Assembly: GCA_023437715.1 (NCBI GenBank)
Contig: JAEZFK010000012.1
Location: 1-53,194, forward strand
Source: Bacillota bacterium
Lineage (GTDB): Bacteria > Bacillota > Clostridia > Lachnospirales > Lachnospiraceae
Length of the DNA: 53,194 nucleotides
Direction of reading: 5' to 3'
The notes beneath the pieces are model-generated. The model searched no databases. It saw nothing but the letters and a program-made list of their open reading frames with translations, and was not told the origin of the DNA. Shown in pieces: positions 42,267 to 50,713 of this stretch. The position numbers and the translations under genes are program-made. Numbering within the stretch: the stretch's first letter is position 1; each line of letters starts with the position of its first letter.

Positions 42267-42962
42267 ATGAAATATTTTGGGGATGGGCTAAGTGAAAAAC
42301 ATAAGGAGCTAAATAAGATTATCCGCAGAGCAGAGGAAATCGAGCAAGCCAAGGCACTTTTTCTGGAAATTCATGCAAAATTACATTTGTCTGAAATTTC
42401 ACATACAGAAAAGAATGAAGTGGATGATCTTCTATGGGATTTAGACGGAAATGAATATGCCATTATGCCGACGGGCAAGGACGAAACCATTGGATGGGTT
42501 CTATGGCATATTGCAAGAATTGAAGATCTGACAATGAATCTCCTAGTCGCCCGGCAAGATCAGATATTTGATGAAACGTGGCAAAAACGATTGAATGTTT
42601 CCATCAGAGATACAGGAAATGCACTTTCTGATGATGAAATAATGGATCTAAGTAAAAATATCAATATTGATGAACTGATTCGTTATCGGAATGAAACAGC
42701 CAAAAGAACAAGAGAAATTGTCAGGAATTTGAAAGCCGGGGATATGAAACGAAAGGTTTCACCCGCTGACTTGGAAAGAATATGGTCAGCCGGCGGAGTG
42801 ACAAAACAGGAAGATTCCATATGGCTCCTTGATTTCTGGGGCAAAAAAGATGTTGCCGGTATTTTACTCATGCCGCCCACCCGCCATGTCATGCTTCATT
42901 TGAATGACTGCTTTAAATGGAAAGAACATTTCCGCACGAAAAAGAATTTTTTCAGGAGTTAA
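42267..42962 (+). CDS. DinB-like four-helix protein
   Basis: A 231-residue protein of the DinB/YfiT metal-binding four-helix type. It has MPTGKDETIGWVLWHIARIED with a histidine ligand, and a later TRHVMLHLNDC histidine pair. Such proteins bind zinc or nickel and often act in thiol-dependent transfer reactions; this one's substrate is unknown. AAGGAG precedes the ATG. Last gene of the plus-strand group. Confidence 0.78.
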   Translation: MKYFGDGLSEKHKELNKIIRRAEEIEQAKALFLEIHAKLHLSEISHTEKNEVDDLLWDLDGNEYAIMPTGKDETIGWVLWHIARIEDLTMNLLVARQDQIFDETWQKRLNVSIRDTGNALSDDEIMDLSKNINIDELIRYRNETAKRTREIVRNLKAGDMKRKVSPADLERIWSAGGVTKQEDSIWLLDFWGKKDVAGILLMPPTRHVMLHLNDCFKWKEHFRTKKNFFRS

Positions 42963-42975
42963 ATTCCAGTATATC

Positions 42976-43068
42976 CGGCAGACAGCAAGGCCGGGCCGTT
43001 CAACGGTTAAATAGATAGTGCAGCACACCTCCGTTGAAAGTCCCGCCCGGCTTTGCTTATCTGCTGCC
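42976..43068. repeat. large imperfect inverted repeat between convergent genes
   Basis: AGCAAGGCCGGGC (42984-42996) pairs with GCCCGGCTTTGCT (43045-43057) with one mismatch, and pairing extends outward (GGCAGA / TCTGCTGCC) and inward (GTTCAACGG / CCGTTGAA). It spans over 90 bases. It may be a bidirectional terminator, though no T run follows on either side, or a structured element. Confidence 0.7.
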
Positions 43069-43074
43069 AATGCA

Positions 43075-43905
43075 TTACGCTTCCATGTCAAGCCCCACAT
43101 CCATGCTGCCAGACCGGAATCCCTCTAAATCCATAGTAATATAGGTAAATCCCAGCTCTTTCAGCTGCGAAATGATTTCTCCGCTCCGTTCAAGCAATTC
43201 TTCCATGGACTCCCTGTCAACCTCAATCCGGACAATATCCTTATGAAGCCTTAACCGCACATTTCCTTTTATCAGAGAGCTTATGTATTCCTCTCCTTTT
43301 CCTATCCGTTCCAGGACTTCGTAATCGATTTCCGTATGATAGGGAAGCCGGGTTGCCATACAGGGAGATGATGGCCTGGAAGCCACGGATATCCCGTACC
43401 CGGCGGCAATCTCTTTTACCTGGGCTTTCGTAATGTGAAGCTCAGCCAGAGGGCTTATGATTTCAAGTTCCCTTAAAGCCTTGATTCCGGGGCGGTAAAC
43501 ATGAAGATCGTCTTCATTGGTTCCGTCCATAATATAACGGATATTCATTTCCCCTGCAAAATCCTTAAGAGACTGGAAAAGCTTTTTCTTGCATAAATAG
43601 CACCTGTTCACCGGATTAAAACGGATTTCTTCCTGTTCCAGCTCATCCACGGAAACCACCTTATGAATGCCTCCCAGCTCCTTTGCCACCCTGGCCGCTA
43701 TGGCCAGGTCACAGGACGGATGAAGACGGCTGTCAAAGGTTACCGCATAAACCTTTTTCCCTGTCTTCCCCACCGCATCTGATGCTGCCTTTAATAACAG
43801 GCTGGAATCCACTCCCCCGGAAAAGGCCAGGCAGATATCCTCTTTCCCATACTCTGCCATGGCTTCCTCCAGACGGGCCTTTACTGAATTTATTTCCTGT
43901 TCCAT
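43075..43905 (-). CDS. larE: LarE, pyridinium-3,5-biscarboxylate sulfur transferase
   Basis: A 276-residue PP-loop enzyme that installs sulfur on the nickel-pincer nucleotide precursor. The PP-loop is FSGGVDSSLLL (28-38). Cysteines C102 and C105 (RCYLC) and C182 (SPCMATRLP) match the three-cysteine [4Fe-4S] type of LarE, rather than the single-cysteine sacrificial type. The ATG at 43905 lies within the end of larC (16-base overlap) with GAGGCGG upstream. It is the third gene of larBCE. Confidence 0.92.
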   Translation of the reverse strand: MEQEINSVKARLEEAMAEYGKEDICLAFSGGVDSSLLLKAASDAVGKTGKKVYAVTFDSRLHPSCDLAIAARVAKELGGIHKVVSVDELEQEEIRFNPVNRCYLCKKKLFQSLKDFAGEMNIRYIMDGTNEDDLHVYRPGIKALRELEIISPLAELHITKAQVKEIAAGYGISVASRPSSPCMATRLPYHTEIDYEVLERIGKGEEYISSLIKGNVRLRLHKDIVRIEVDRESMEELLERSGEIISQLKELGFTYITMDLEGFRSGSMDVGLDMEA

Positions 43906-45209
43906 GACTGTTCCGCCTCTTCTCTTATTTTGCAGTATATAGTCTGATAATCCAGCCCTTTCTGTCTGCAAATGCTTCTTACGCTTTCATATTCCGGGTA
44001 GAAAAACTGCCGTCCCTTATAGGTGCAGACCTTTACCTCTGCCTCTCCCAGGTCTGTTTCAATTTTCCTTTTTTCCCTGCTTAAAATGGTTCTGGACACC
44101 GGATGCTTTCTCACTCCGATTGTGGTCGTCTGAATGAACAGAATATCTTCCATCCGTTCTACTTCTTCTTTCCGGCAGATAAGGGAAATCATATAGGCGG
44201 GACGGTTCTTTTTCATATAAATAGGCGTATTCCACACATCAGCTGCCCCTGCCTCCAATAAGGATTCCATGGTAAATCCCAAGGCTTCTCCGCTGCAGTC
44301 GTCAATATTGGCTTCCAAAACCCACATCTCTTCTCCCGGCTCCTCGGTTTCCTCAAGGATCATTGCCCGCAGGACATTGGCCTGCTTAAAGTCTTTCTTT
44401 CCCGCTCCAAGACCTGTTTTTAATATCCGGCAGGAAGAGGGAAGCGAATCCCTTGTGCGGAGTGTTGCCGCAATGGCTGCTCCTGTAGGCGTTACCATCT
44501 CCCCTTCATTGTCCGTAAAGCGCAGCTTTAATCCGCAGGCAGCCGCAATGTTGGCTGTTGCGGGAACAGGGACAGGAATTACCCCATGGCGGCAGCGTAC
44601 AGTTCCAAAGCCTTCCGCCAGCGGAGATACCACGATCTCTTTCAGCCCAAGGTTGTGGATGCAGACAGCCACACTGATAATATCCACAATAGAATCAATG
44701 GCTCCTACTTCATGAAAATGTACTTCCTCTACCGGAATCCCATGAGCCTTTGACTCAGCCTCCGCCACCACATCAAACATCCGCTTTGCCATGTCTTTCA
44801 CGCGGGTATCGGAATCCAGCCTGTCAATAATGGTATAAATATCAGAGAGGTTGCGGTGATCGTGGGTGTGGTCATGTCCATGCTCATGGCTGTGGTCATG
44901 ATCGTGGTGGGGCCCATGTCCATGTTCGTGGCTATGCTCATGGCCGTGGTCATGTTCATCCACATGCCCATCCATATGACCATGTCCATCTTCATGGCCA
45001 TGCCCATCCTCTTCCAACAAAACATCAAAATCATAAGCATCCAGCCCGCACTTTTTAGTCCTCCCAACGTGGAGACGATACCCCTCCACCCCCAGGCTGT
45101 CAAGAGCTTTTATCAGAACGTCCCTATCCGCCCCCAGATCCAGAAGGGCTCCCACGGTCATATCGCCGCTGATTCCTGAATTACATTCCAAATACAGTAT
45201 TTTTCCCAT
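43890..45209 (-). CDS. larC: LarC, nickel insertion enzyme for the pincer nucleotide cofactor
   Basis: A 439-residue LarC that inserts nickel into the cofactor. It has LYLECNSGISGDMTVGALLDLG at the start, and 22 histidines within residues 70-118 that could store nickel. HFHEVGAIDSIVDI and MVTPTGAAIAATL follow. In some bacteria larC is split by a programmed frameshift; here it is one open frame. It begins one base after the larB stop, without a strong ribosome site, so coupling is likely. Confidence 0.94.
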   Translation of the reverse strand: MGKILYLECNSGISGDMTVGALLDLGADRDVLIKALDSLGVEGYRLHVGRTKKCGLDAYDFDVLLEEDGHGHEDGHGHMDGHVDEHDHGHEHSHEHGHGPHHDHDHSHEHGHDHTHDHRNLSDIYTIIDRLDSDTRVKDMAKRMFDVVAEAESKAHGIPVEEVHFHEVGAIDSIVDIISVAVCIHNLGLKEIVVSPLAEGFGTVRCRHGVIPVPVPATANIAAACGLKLRFTDNEGEMVTPTGAAIAATLRTRDSLPSSCRILKTGLGAGKKDFKQANVLRAMILEETEEPGEEMWVLEANIDDCSGEALGFTMESLLEAGAADVWNTPIYMKKNRPAYMISLICRKEEVERMEDILFIQTTTIGVRKHPVSRTILSREKRKIETDLGEAEVKVCTYKGRQFFYPEYESVRSICRQKGLDYQTIYCKIREEAEQSWNRK

Positions 45210-45210
45210 A

Positions 45211-45954
45211 TTATTTTACCGCCAATCGATTGATTTGTGTCGCCAGATACCCGGCGCCATAGCCGTTGTCAATATTAACCACCGAAATCCCGTTTGCACA
45301 GGAATTGAGCATTGTGAGCAAAGCCGATAATCCGTGGAAGCTGGCTCCGTATCCCACCGAGGTGGGAACCGCAATAACCGGAACCTCTGCCAGACCTGCG
45401 ATTACGGTCCCCAAAGCTCCCTCCATTCCCGCTACAGCCACGATGCAGTTAGCATGACTGATTCTGTCCCGCTGGGACAGAAGCCGGTGAATGCCCGCCA
45501 CTCCCACATCAAAAATCCGGTCCACCTTGCAGCCGAAAAATTCTGCAGTCTGGGCAGCTTCCTCGGCCACAGGGATATCGGCCGTTCCCCCTGTACATAC
45601 TGCCACGCAACCCCTTTTTTCTTTTCCCGGACGCTCTGCTTTCAATATCCTGGATATGGAATCATAGGTGACCTGGGGAACCTCTTTCTTCACCAGTTCA
45701 AATTGCTCCTTAGAGGCCCTTGTCCCAAATACTTCGCCGTCTCTTTCATAAAACTTTTTATATATTTGCACCAGATACTCATCCGGTTTTCCCTGGCAGA
45801 ACACCGTTTCTCCAAAGCCGGAACGAAGGGCCCTGTGGTGGTCCAGCTTTGCATAGCCCAGATCTTCATAAGGAAGATCCTTTAAAAGCCCTTCCGCATC
45901 CTCGATTTCCATTTCTCCTGACTTCACCAGCTGAAGCATTTCTCTTATATCCAT
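45211..45954 (-). CDS. larB: LarB, nicotinic acid adenine dinucleotide carboxylase/hydrolase
   Basis: A 247-residue PurE-like enzyme for the first step of nickel-pincer nucleotide synthesis, carboxylating and cleaving NaAD. The C-terminal half has VCTGGTADIPVAEEAA, VAGMEGALGTVIAGL and TSVGYGASFHGLSALL. The start at 45954 was chosen because GGAG lies six bases upstream; the frame could also begin at 45966. First gene of larBCE. Confidence 0.93.
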   Translation of the reverse strand: MDIREMLQLVKSGEMEIEDAEGLLKDLPYEDLGYAKLDHHRALRSGFGETVFCQGKPDEYLVQIYKKFYERDGEVFGTRASKEQFELVKKEVPQVTYDSISRILKAERPGKEKRGCVAVCTGGTADIPVAEEAAQTAEFFGCKVDRIFDVGVAGIHRLLSQRDRISHANCIVAVAGMEGALGTVIAGLAEVPVIAVPTSVGYGASFHGLSALLTMLNSCANGISVVNIDNGYGAGYLATQINRLAVK

Positions 45955-46266
45955 ATTTTTCTCCATTCTGTGCGTATTTCACAGTACAAGCAGGCATAAA
46001 TGAAAGCCGGTGCATACGCACTCTAAAAGTCATTCTGAATGGCCCGCCGCCAAAAAGACCTGTATCCCGTTCTTCCGCTTCCAATATAAGAAAGCTCCAA
46101 AGCTGATTCCAGAGCTCTCCCCTATAAACTGATTGCATAAAAAATACCAGAAACAGTCATACGTATTCCTTAGGAATACCCATACCTTCCTGGCATCTGT
46201 TCTTATCAGTTACTTTCATACATTGAATAGGCGTTGCTGCGGCGGCTTCTGTCACCCGTTAAAAAA
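45955..46266 (-). other. long untranslated leader of larBCE
   Basis: There are about 305 bases between the predicted start of transcription and larB. It contains a GTATTCC-TTA-GGAATAC hairpin (46163-46179). A minus-strand frame open from about 46138 into larB shows no recognisable family. No known nickel or other riboswitch could be matched by eye. Confidence 0.45.
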
Positions 46267-46295
46267 AGTATACGTAAAAACCGCCTCTTCGTCAA
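46267..46295 (-). promoter_or_regulatory. promoter of larBCE
   Basis: On the minus strand TTGACG (46290-46295) and TATACT (46267-46272) are 17 bases apart. The position is far upstream of larB, leaving a long leader. Confidence 0.65.
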
Positions 46296-46331
46296 CACCT
46301 TTTTAGGCAAAGGTTTGGGGAGCATTTCCGG

Positions 46332-46850
46332 TCATATGAGCTCTTTCAGAAGAATATCCCTTATATGGCCCTGATACTTTTCTTTCGTCACCACGATCTC
46401 ATATCCCTGCCTGATTATATTGTTTTTGCTGAATTCATTGTCCGGGTGAACTGTGCACATCAGGTACCGAAAGTCCAGCTTTTCCAGCTCTTTCTCCGCA
46501 GTCTGCATCATGGCATACTGAAGACCGTGGCCCCGGTACTCCGGAAAAATGGCAATTGACTCCATATGAGCCACCTTTCCCAGCTTATCTTCCGAAAAGC
46601 CTATATCCCGTCCCAGGTTTTCTTCCCCTGTTCCCGGCAGAGAGACGAGAAAAACTCCCGCCAATTCTCCCGATTCCTTTGAAAACGCCTTATAGCCGAT
46701 TCCTTTTCCTTCTTTTAAGACACGGTATGTATATTCCGAATCATCAGCTGCAAACCAGTCTTTCCGTTCCATCTGCTGCCACACCAGCTGAATCACATCA
46801 GCCATGAGCTGATAATCCTCGGGCACAGCCCTTTCTATGAAAAATTCCAT
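46332..46850 (-). CDS. GNAT-family N-acetyltransferase
   Basis: A 172-residue acetyltransferase with MESIAIFPEYRGHGLQYAMMQTAE (acetyl-CoA loop) and a late NNIIRQGYEIVV segment. AAAGGATG lies before the ATG. Substrate unknown. It ends about 37 bases before the larBCE -35 region. Confidence 0.85.
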   Translation of the reverse strand: MEFFIERAVPEDYQLMADVIQLVWQQMERKDWFAADDSEYTYRVLKEGKGIGYKAFSKESGELAGVFLVSLPGTGEENLGRDIGFSEDKLGKVAHMESIAIFPEYRGHGLQYAMMQTAEKELEKLDFRYLMCTVHPDNEFSKNNIIRQGYEIVVTKEKYQGHIRDILLKELI

Positions 46851-47035
46851 GTTCTACCACATCCTTTTTCCGAACCAGCTTTATTACAGGCCATAGCTCC
46901 AAACCAGCCATGAACCCATCCGGGCAGTATTTCCAAGCCATTCAGGCAATGCTCTCTTTAACCGTACATTGATTCTTTCAGAACTTACAGCAAATTCCCG
47001 GAACTCCGGCTCCTTACATCCCTTTTACGCACCAT

Positions 47036-47719
47036 TTACACATTTCTGGTAAACCTGCATGCCGGATAATTGGAACAGCCATAGAATTCCCCGAATTTCC
47101 CGCTGCGCTTCCTTAAAACGCCTCCGCACTGGGGGCAGATTTCCTCTTTCTGGTCTTTCACTTTCTGATCCTTAAGCAGCTTACCCATATTCTCATAGCA
47201 CAGCTGGTTCATGATGCAGTCATTCATGGCCCGGTGGGCTCCCTGGGTTTCTATATTGAAGTGGGCCGAAATGTCCGTTAAGCGGTAACACTTTAACTGA
47301 GGCAGGCAAAGCTTTGCCATGTAAAGAGTATCCACATAGTCATTGGCCACATCCTGATTCAGCAGCTCTCCCGCCGCCCGGTATAAAAAAAGCAGGTCAA
47401 AGGACTGGATATTATGGCCCACCAGAATATCTCCGCCGATAAATGACAGAAATTCCGGCAGAACCTTATCCAGCCCCGGCGCATCCTTCACCATTTCATC
47501 CGTTATACCGTTTACATTGGTTGCCCCAATGGGAATATGGGTCCCCGGATTTACCAGGGTCGAAAATTCTTCCACGGGCTTATGCCCTTTTACTTTAATG
47601 GCCGAAATCTCAATGATAAAATCCTCTTCGGCGCTGATTCCTGTTGTCTCTAAATCAAATACCACATAATCCTCTGCGTACTGATTCAAACGTCTGCCCG
47701 TAATCTGTCTGACAGCCAT
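47036..47719 (-). CDS. DEDDh 3'-5' exonuclease with C-terminal zinc ribbon
   Basis: A 227-residue protein. Residues 15-175 form a DnaQ/epsilon-like exonuclease with all DEDDh residues: D22, E24, D108 (HNIQSFD), H162 and D167. Residues 194-227 form a topoisomerase-type zinc ribbon with C195, C198, C215 and C221 (CPQCGG, then GCSNYPAC). The ribbon probably helps bind single-stranded DNA. GGAGGAAGCT lies before the ATG. A role in repair or RNA trimming is likely but not shown. Confidence 0.9.
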   Translation of the reverse strand: MAVRQITGRRLNQYAEDYVVFDLETTGISAEEDFIIEISAIKVKGHKPVEEFSTLVNPGTHIPIGATNVNGITDEMVKDAPGLDKVLPEFLSFIGGDILVGHNIQSFDLLFLYRAAGELLNQDVANDYVDTLYMAKLCLPQLKCYRLTDISAHFNIETQGAHRAMNDCIMNQLCYENMGKLLKDQKVKDQKEEICPQCGGVLRKRSGKFGEFYGCSNYPACRFTRNV

Positions 47720-47842
47720 AGCTTCCTCCGTTTCGTATATCCCATAATCTTCCGTAACATATCTATTATAACGCCTGCCCTTTCATTCATCAAGCTTGTG
47801 GGCTAAATTCTTTCCTCTCTCCTCTCTTCCCGGGAAATCTTA

Positions 47843-48559
47843 TCAATTAAAGGCTACCATCTGCTCCGCCACTGTCTCCGCTTCCTCTGAAGAAAAATAC
47901 CCGCAGGCCTCCATTCTCTCAAGAACCTTTCTCTGTCTCTTCTCCGCCAGTCCCGGATTCTTTGTGGGAGCATATGCGGACGGAGCATTGGGAACACCGG
48001 CCAAAAGAGTGCTTTCATAATCCGTCATCTCCTCCGGAGCCTTATGGAAATAGCCCCTGCTGGCATCGCCCACGCTGTAATAGCCGTCTCCAAAATAAAT
48101 ACAGTTCACATACAGCTCAAGAATTTCATCCTTTGTATAGTTTTTCTCAATGTCATGAGCCATGAACACCTCCGCCGCTTTCCTGTAAATGTCCCTTTTC
48201 TGATCAAAATACAGATTTTTCGCCAGCTGCTGGGTTATAGTGCTTCCCCCCTCCACCAGCTTTCCGGCCCTGATATCATTTGTCACCGCCCGGGCAATGG
48301 CGATTAAGTCAATTCCTCCGTGCCGGTAAAAACGGTGGTCCTCCACGGCTATGACCGCATTGACATAAACCTCAGGCAAATCCGTGTATTCTGTATACCC
48401 ATCCTTTTCCCGGATCTCTTCTACCCGTTCTGAAAGTCCGGTTTCTTTAAGAGCCTCCCGGTACAGCTCATATCCTTTATGGGCCACGGTGAATCCGGTC
48501 ACCAGACACACCGTCATCGTCAGCAGCAATACTATTTTTATCAATGTCTTTATCTTCAT
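47843..48559 (-). CDS. monofunctional peptidoglycan glycosyltransferase (GT51)
   Basis: A 238-residue membrane-anchored GT51 enzyme that polymerises lipid II. An N-terminal membrane segment (about 3-27) is followed by the catalytic motif AVEDHRFYRHGGID with E73, and GGSTITQQLAKN (104-115). A penicillin-binding transpeptidase domain is absent, so it is monofunctional. The ATG at 48559 follows GGGGGCG. Confidence 0.92.
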   Translation of the reverse strand: MKIKTLIKIVLLLTMTVCLVTGFTVAHKGYELYREALKETGLSERVEEIREKDGYTEYTDLPEVYVNAVIAVEDHRFYRHGGIDLIAIARAVTNDIRAGKLVEGGSTITQQLAKNLYFDQKRDIYRKAAEVFMAHDIEKNYTKDEILELYVNCIYFGDGYYSVGDASRGYFHKAPEEMTDYESTLLAGVPNAPSAYAPTKNPGLAEKRQRKVLERMEACGYFSSEEAETVAEQMVAFN

Positions 48560-48784
48560 AGATTCACGCCCCCTTTTCCTCACTGATTTTTCCTGTTTCT
48601 TATGTTACAAATAAATTGTATCATAGTATACTTTTTAAAACAGGAATAATTCCTTATATTTCCCTGAACTTTTCAGATATTTTATGACAAAAAGTTTACC
48701 AATTCTTACAAAAAAAGAAAAATATGGCAGAATATGAAAATCCGGAAATAAAGAGTATGGAAAGATGCATTAGCAGCAGAACGC

Positions 48785-48830
48785 AAAAAATCAGCATTCC
48801 ACCGCAGGAGCAAATACCGTGGAATGCTGA
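48785..48830 (-). terminator. rho-independent terminator of the GH43 operon
   Basis: Perfect 12-base arms TCAGCATTCCAC (48791-48802) and GTGGAATGCTGA (48819-48830) are followed on the minus strand by six T (48785-48790). It starts about 27 bases past the GH43 stop. Confidence 0.93.
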
Positions 48831-48856
48831 ATCCAATATACCGTATACTGTTTTTG

Positions 48857-49828
48857 TTATTGCTTAATATTATTTTTCCCGTCAAAAACCGGGCCGTCCT
48901 CATTCCATTCCAGTCTCATCAGATAGGCATGGCGGTTAGGATCATAAAGGGGGTCTCCCGTGATCTCATCATAGGGCCTGGCATGATACACCATGATATC
49001 GCTTACCCCGTCCTCATCCTTTACAAAGGAGTTATGCCCGGGGCCGAAGACGCCGTTTTCAGGCTGGCTTTTAAAGACCGGCAGCCGTTCCTTTTTCCAG
49101 GCGTTCTTATCCAGCAGATCTTCATCCGCACCAATGGTGAGCAGACCCATGGAGTAGCAGGCTCCCGTGGCGCTGGCGGAATAGGTGACGTATATCTTAT
49201 TTCCGTGCTTTAACACCGCAGGGCCTTCATTGACCCAGAACCCGATCCGTTCCCAGTCATAATCCGGGGCCGTAAGAGTCACCTGTTCCGTGGAAAGCTT
49301 CCAGGGCGTTTCCATCCGCGCTATGTAGAGATTGGAAATCTTTCTCCCAACGCTGACCTTTTCCGCCCAGATGCAGTACCAGCTTCCCTTATGCTCAAAC
49401 ACCGTCATATCCAGGGAAAAATCCTGAAAGGAGAATTCATCGGAGGGCTGCATCATCCCCAGCTCCTTCCACATGCCGGTCATGGGGTCCTCATCCTCAC
49501 ATTCCAGCACATAGGGGCGGATGGCCCAGATATCATCCGCATCTCCCGCCGCATAGTAAATGTACCACTTGTCATTGATATAATGAAGCTCAGGGGCCCA
49601 TATATGGATGCTCATAAGACCCTTTTCATGCTTTTTCCACACGGTCACTTCATTTTCATCCTTTAATCCCAAAAGCGTCCGGGAACGGCGCAGAATGATC
49701 CGGTCGTACTCCGGCACAGAGGCGGTGAAATAATAGCTTCCATCCCTGTGACGGTAAATATAAGGATCTGCCCGCCGGGCGATAAAGGGCTCGTTATAAG
49801 GAGTTTTCTTATAGTTTTGACTGTTCAT
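48857..49828 (-). CDS. glycoside hydrolase family 43 protein
   Basis: A 323-residue five-bladed beta-propeller enzyme of GH43. The acidic triad is visible: D21 (RRADPYIY), D140 (FSLDMTVF) and E201 (VNEGPAV). There is no signal peptide, so it acts inside the cell on imported oligosaccharides. Family members cleave arabinose or xylose residues. AGGGGGAG precedes the ATG, 14 bases after the permease gene. It probably digests the sugar brought in by the ABC transporter of the same operon. Confidence 0.9.
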   Translation of the reverse strand: MNSQNYKKTPYNEPFIARRADPYIYRHRDGSYYFTASVPEYDRIILRRSRTLLGLKDENEVTVWKKHEKGLMSIHIWAPELHYINDKWYIYYAAGDADDIWAIRPYVLECEDEDPMTGMWKELGMMQPSDEFSFQDFSLDMTVFEHKGSWYCIWAEKVSVGRKISNLYIARMETPWKLSTEQVTLTAPDYDWERIGFWVNEGPAVLKHGNKIYVTYSASATGACYSMGLLTIGADEDLLDKNAWKKERLPVFKSQPENGVFGPGHNSFVKDEDGVSDIMVYHARPYDEITGDPLYDPNRHAYLMRLEWNEDGPVFDGKNNIKQ

Positions 49829-49842
49829 GTGTTCTCTCCCCC

Positions 49843-50712
49843 TTAACCTTTCACCGCCCCTGCCATCATTCCTTCAATAAAATATTTCTGGAATGCCACA
49901 AACAGGAGAAAGATTGGTATGACCGAGAAAACAGAGCCCACGATCAAAAGGCTGTAATTATCCCCATAAGGATTGATGAGGGTATTTAAGCCCAGGGTCA
50001 GGGTGTACTTATCCGAAGAACGGATGACCAAAAGGGGCCATAAATAATTGTTCCATGCGTTCATTCCGTTTAAAATGGCCATGGCGGAAAACGCAGGCTT
50101 CATCAGAGGAACGATGAGCCTGTAAAAAATCCCGTACTCCGTCGCCCCGTCAATTCTTCCCGCCTCCAAAAGAGACTGGGGGATGCTCACCAGATACTGC
50201 CGGAAGAAAAAGATGGTGGAGGCATGAGCCACAAAGGGCAGAATGACAGCTGCATAGCTGTCCATCATCTTCCATGTGGAAAGCTGCTTATAAAGGGGTA
50301 GCATAACAACCTCCAGAGGAATGGACAGGATCAGAAGCACAATGATGAATAAGACTTTCTTTCCCTTAAATTCATAAACCGCAAATCCATATCCCACAAA
50401 GGAGCTTACCAGCAGAGTGCAGGCCACGGTGATTACCGTAAGGCAGATGCTGTTAAAAAACCATTTCCAGTATTCATGACGTCCCGTAAAAAGAAGAACG
50501 TAATTATCAAGATTCATTCTGGAAAATTTTATATCCAGGTTTAAGCCGTATTGAAGGAGGTCGCTTCCAGGCTTAAAGCTTGCCACAAAAAGGACCCAGA
50601 CAGGAAGAACGATCAATATGGCGAGAATGGCAAAGAGGGCTACCAGCCCGGCTGTTGCCCATTTTTTTCTGGTTTTTGTGTCAGATGGATTTTTTCTGTC
50701 TGTTCTGCTCAT
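49843..50712 (-). CDS. sugar ABC transporter permease (MalG-like)
   Basis: A 289-residue permease with six membrane segments and the EAA loop (EAGRIDGATEYGIFYRLIVPLMKPA). GAGAGGG precedes the ATG, one base after the stop of the MalF-like gene. No ATPase is in the operon, so it probably shares one encoded elsewhere, which is common for this class. Confidence 0.93.
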   Translation of the reverse strand: MSRTDRKNPSDTKTRKKWATAGLVALFAILAILIVLPVWVLFVASFKPGSDLLQYGLNLDIKFSRMNLDNYVLLFTGRHEYWKWFFNSICLTVITVACTLLVSSFVGYGFAVYEFKGKKVLFIIVLLILSIPLEVVMLPLYKQLSTWKMMDSYAAVILPFVAHASTIFFFRQYLVSIPQSLLEAGRIDGATEYGIFYRLIVPLMKPAFSAMAILNGMNAWNNYLWPLLVIRSSDKYTLTLGLNTLINPYGDNYSLLIVGSVFSVIPIFLLFVAFQKYFIEGMMAGAVKG

Positions 50713-50713
50713 A

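Noticed and set aside
44798..45179. Met-rich frames on both strands opposite the His-rich part of larC
   Set aside because: They come from the CAT/ATG-rich His codon stretch of larC and are not genes.
45866..46138. Minus-strand frame of 90 codons running into larB
   Set aside because: Overlaps the larB start in another frame, no ribosome site, no recognised family; more likely leader sequence.
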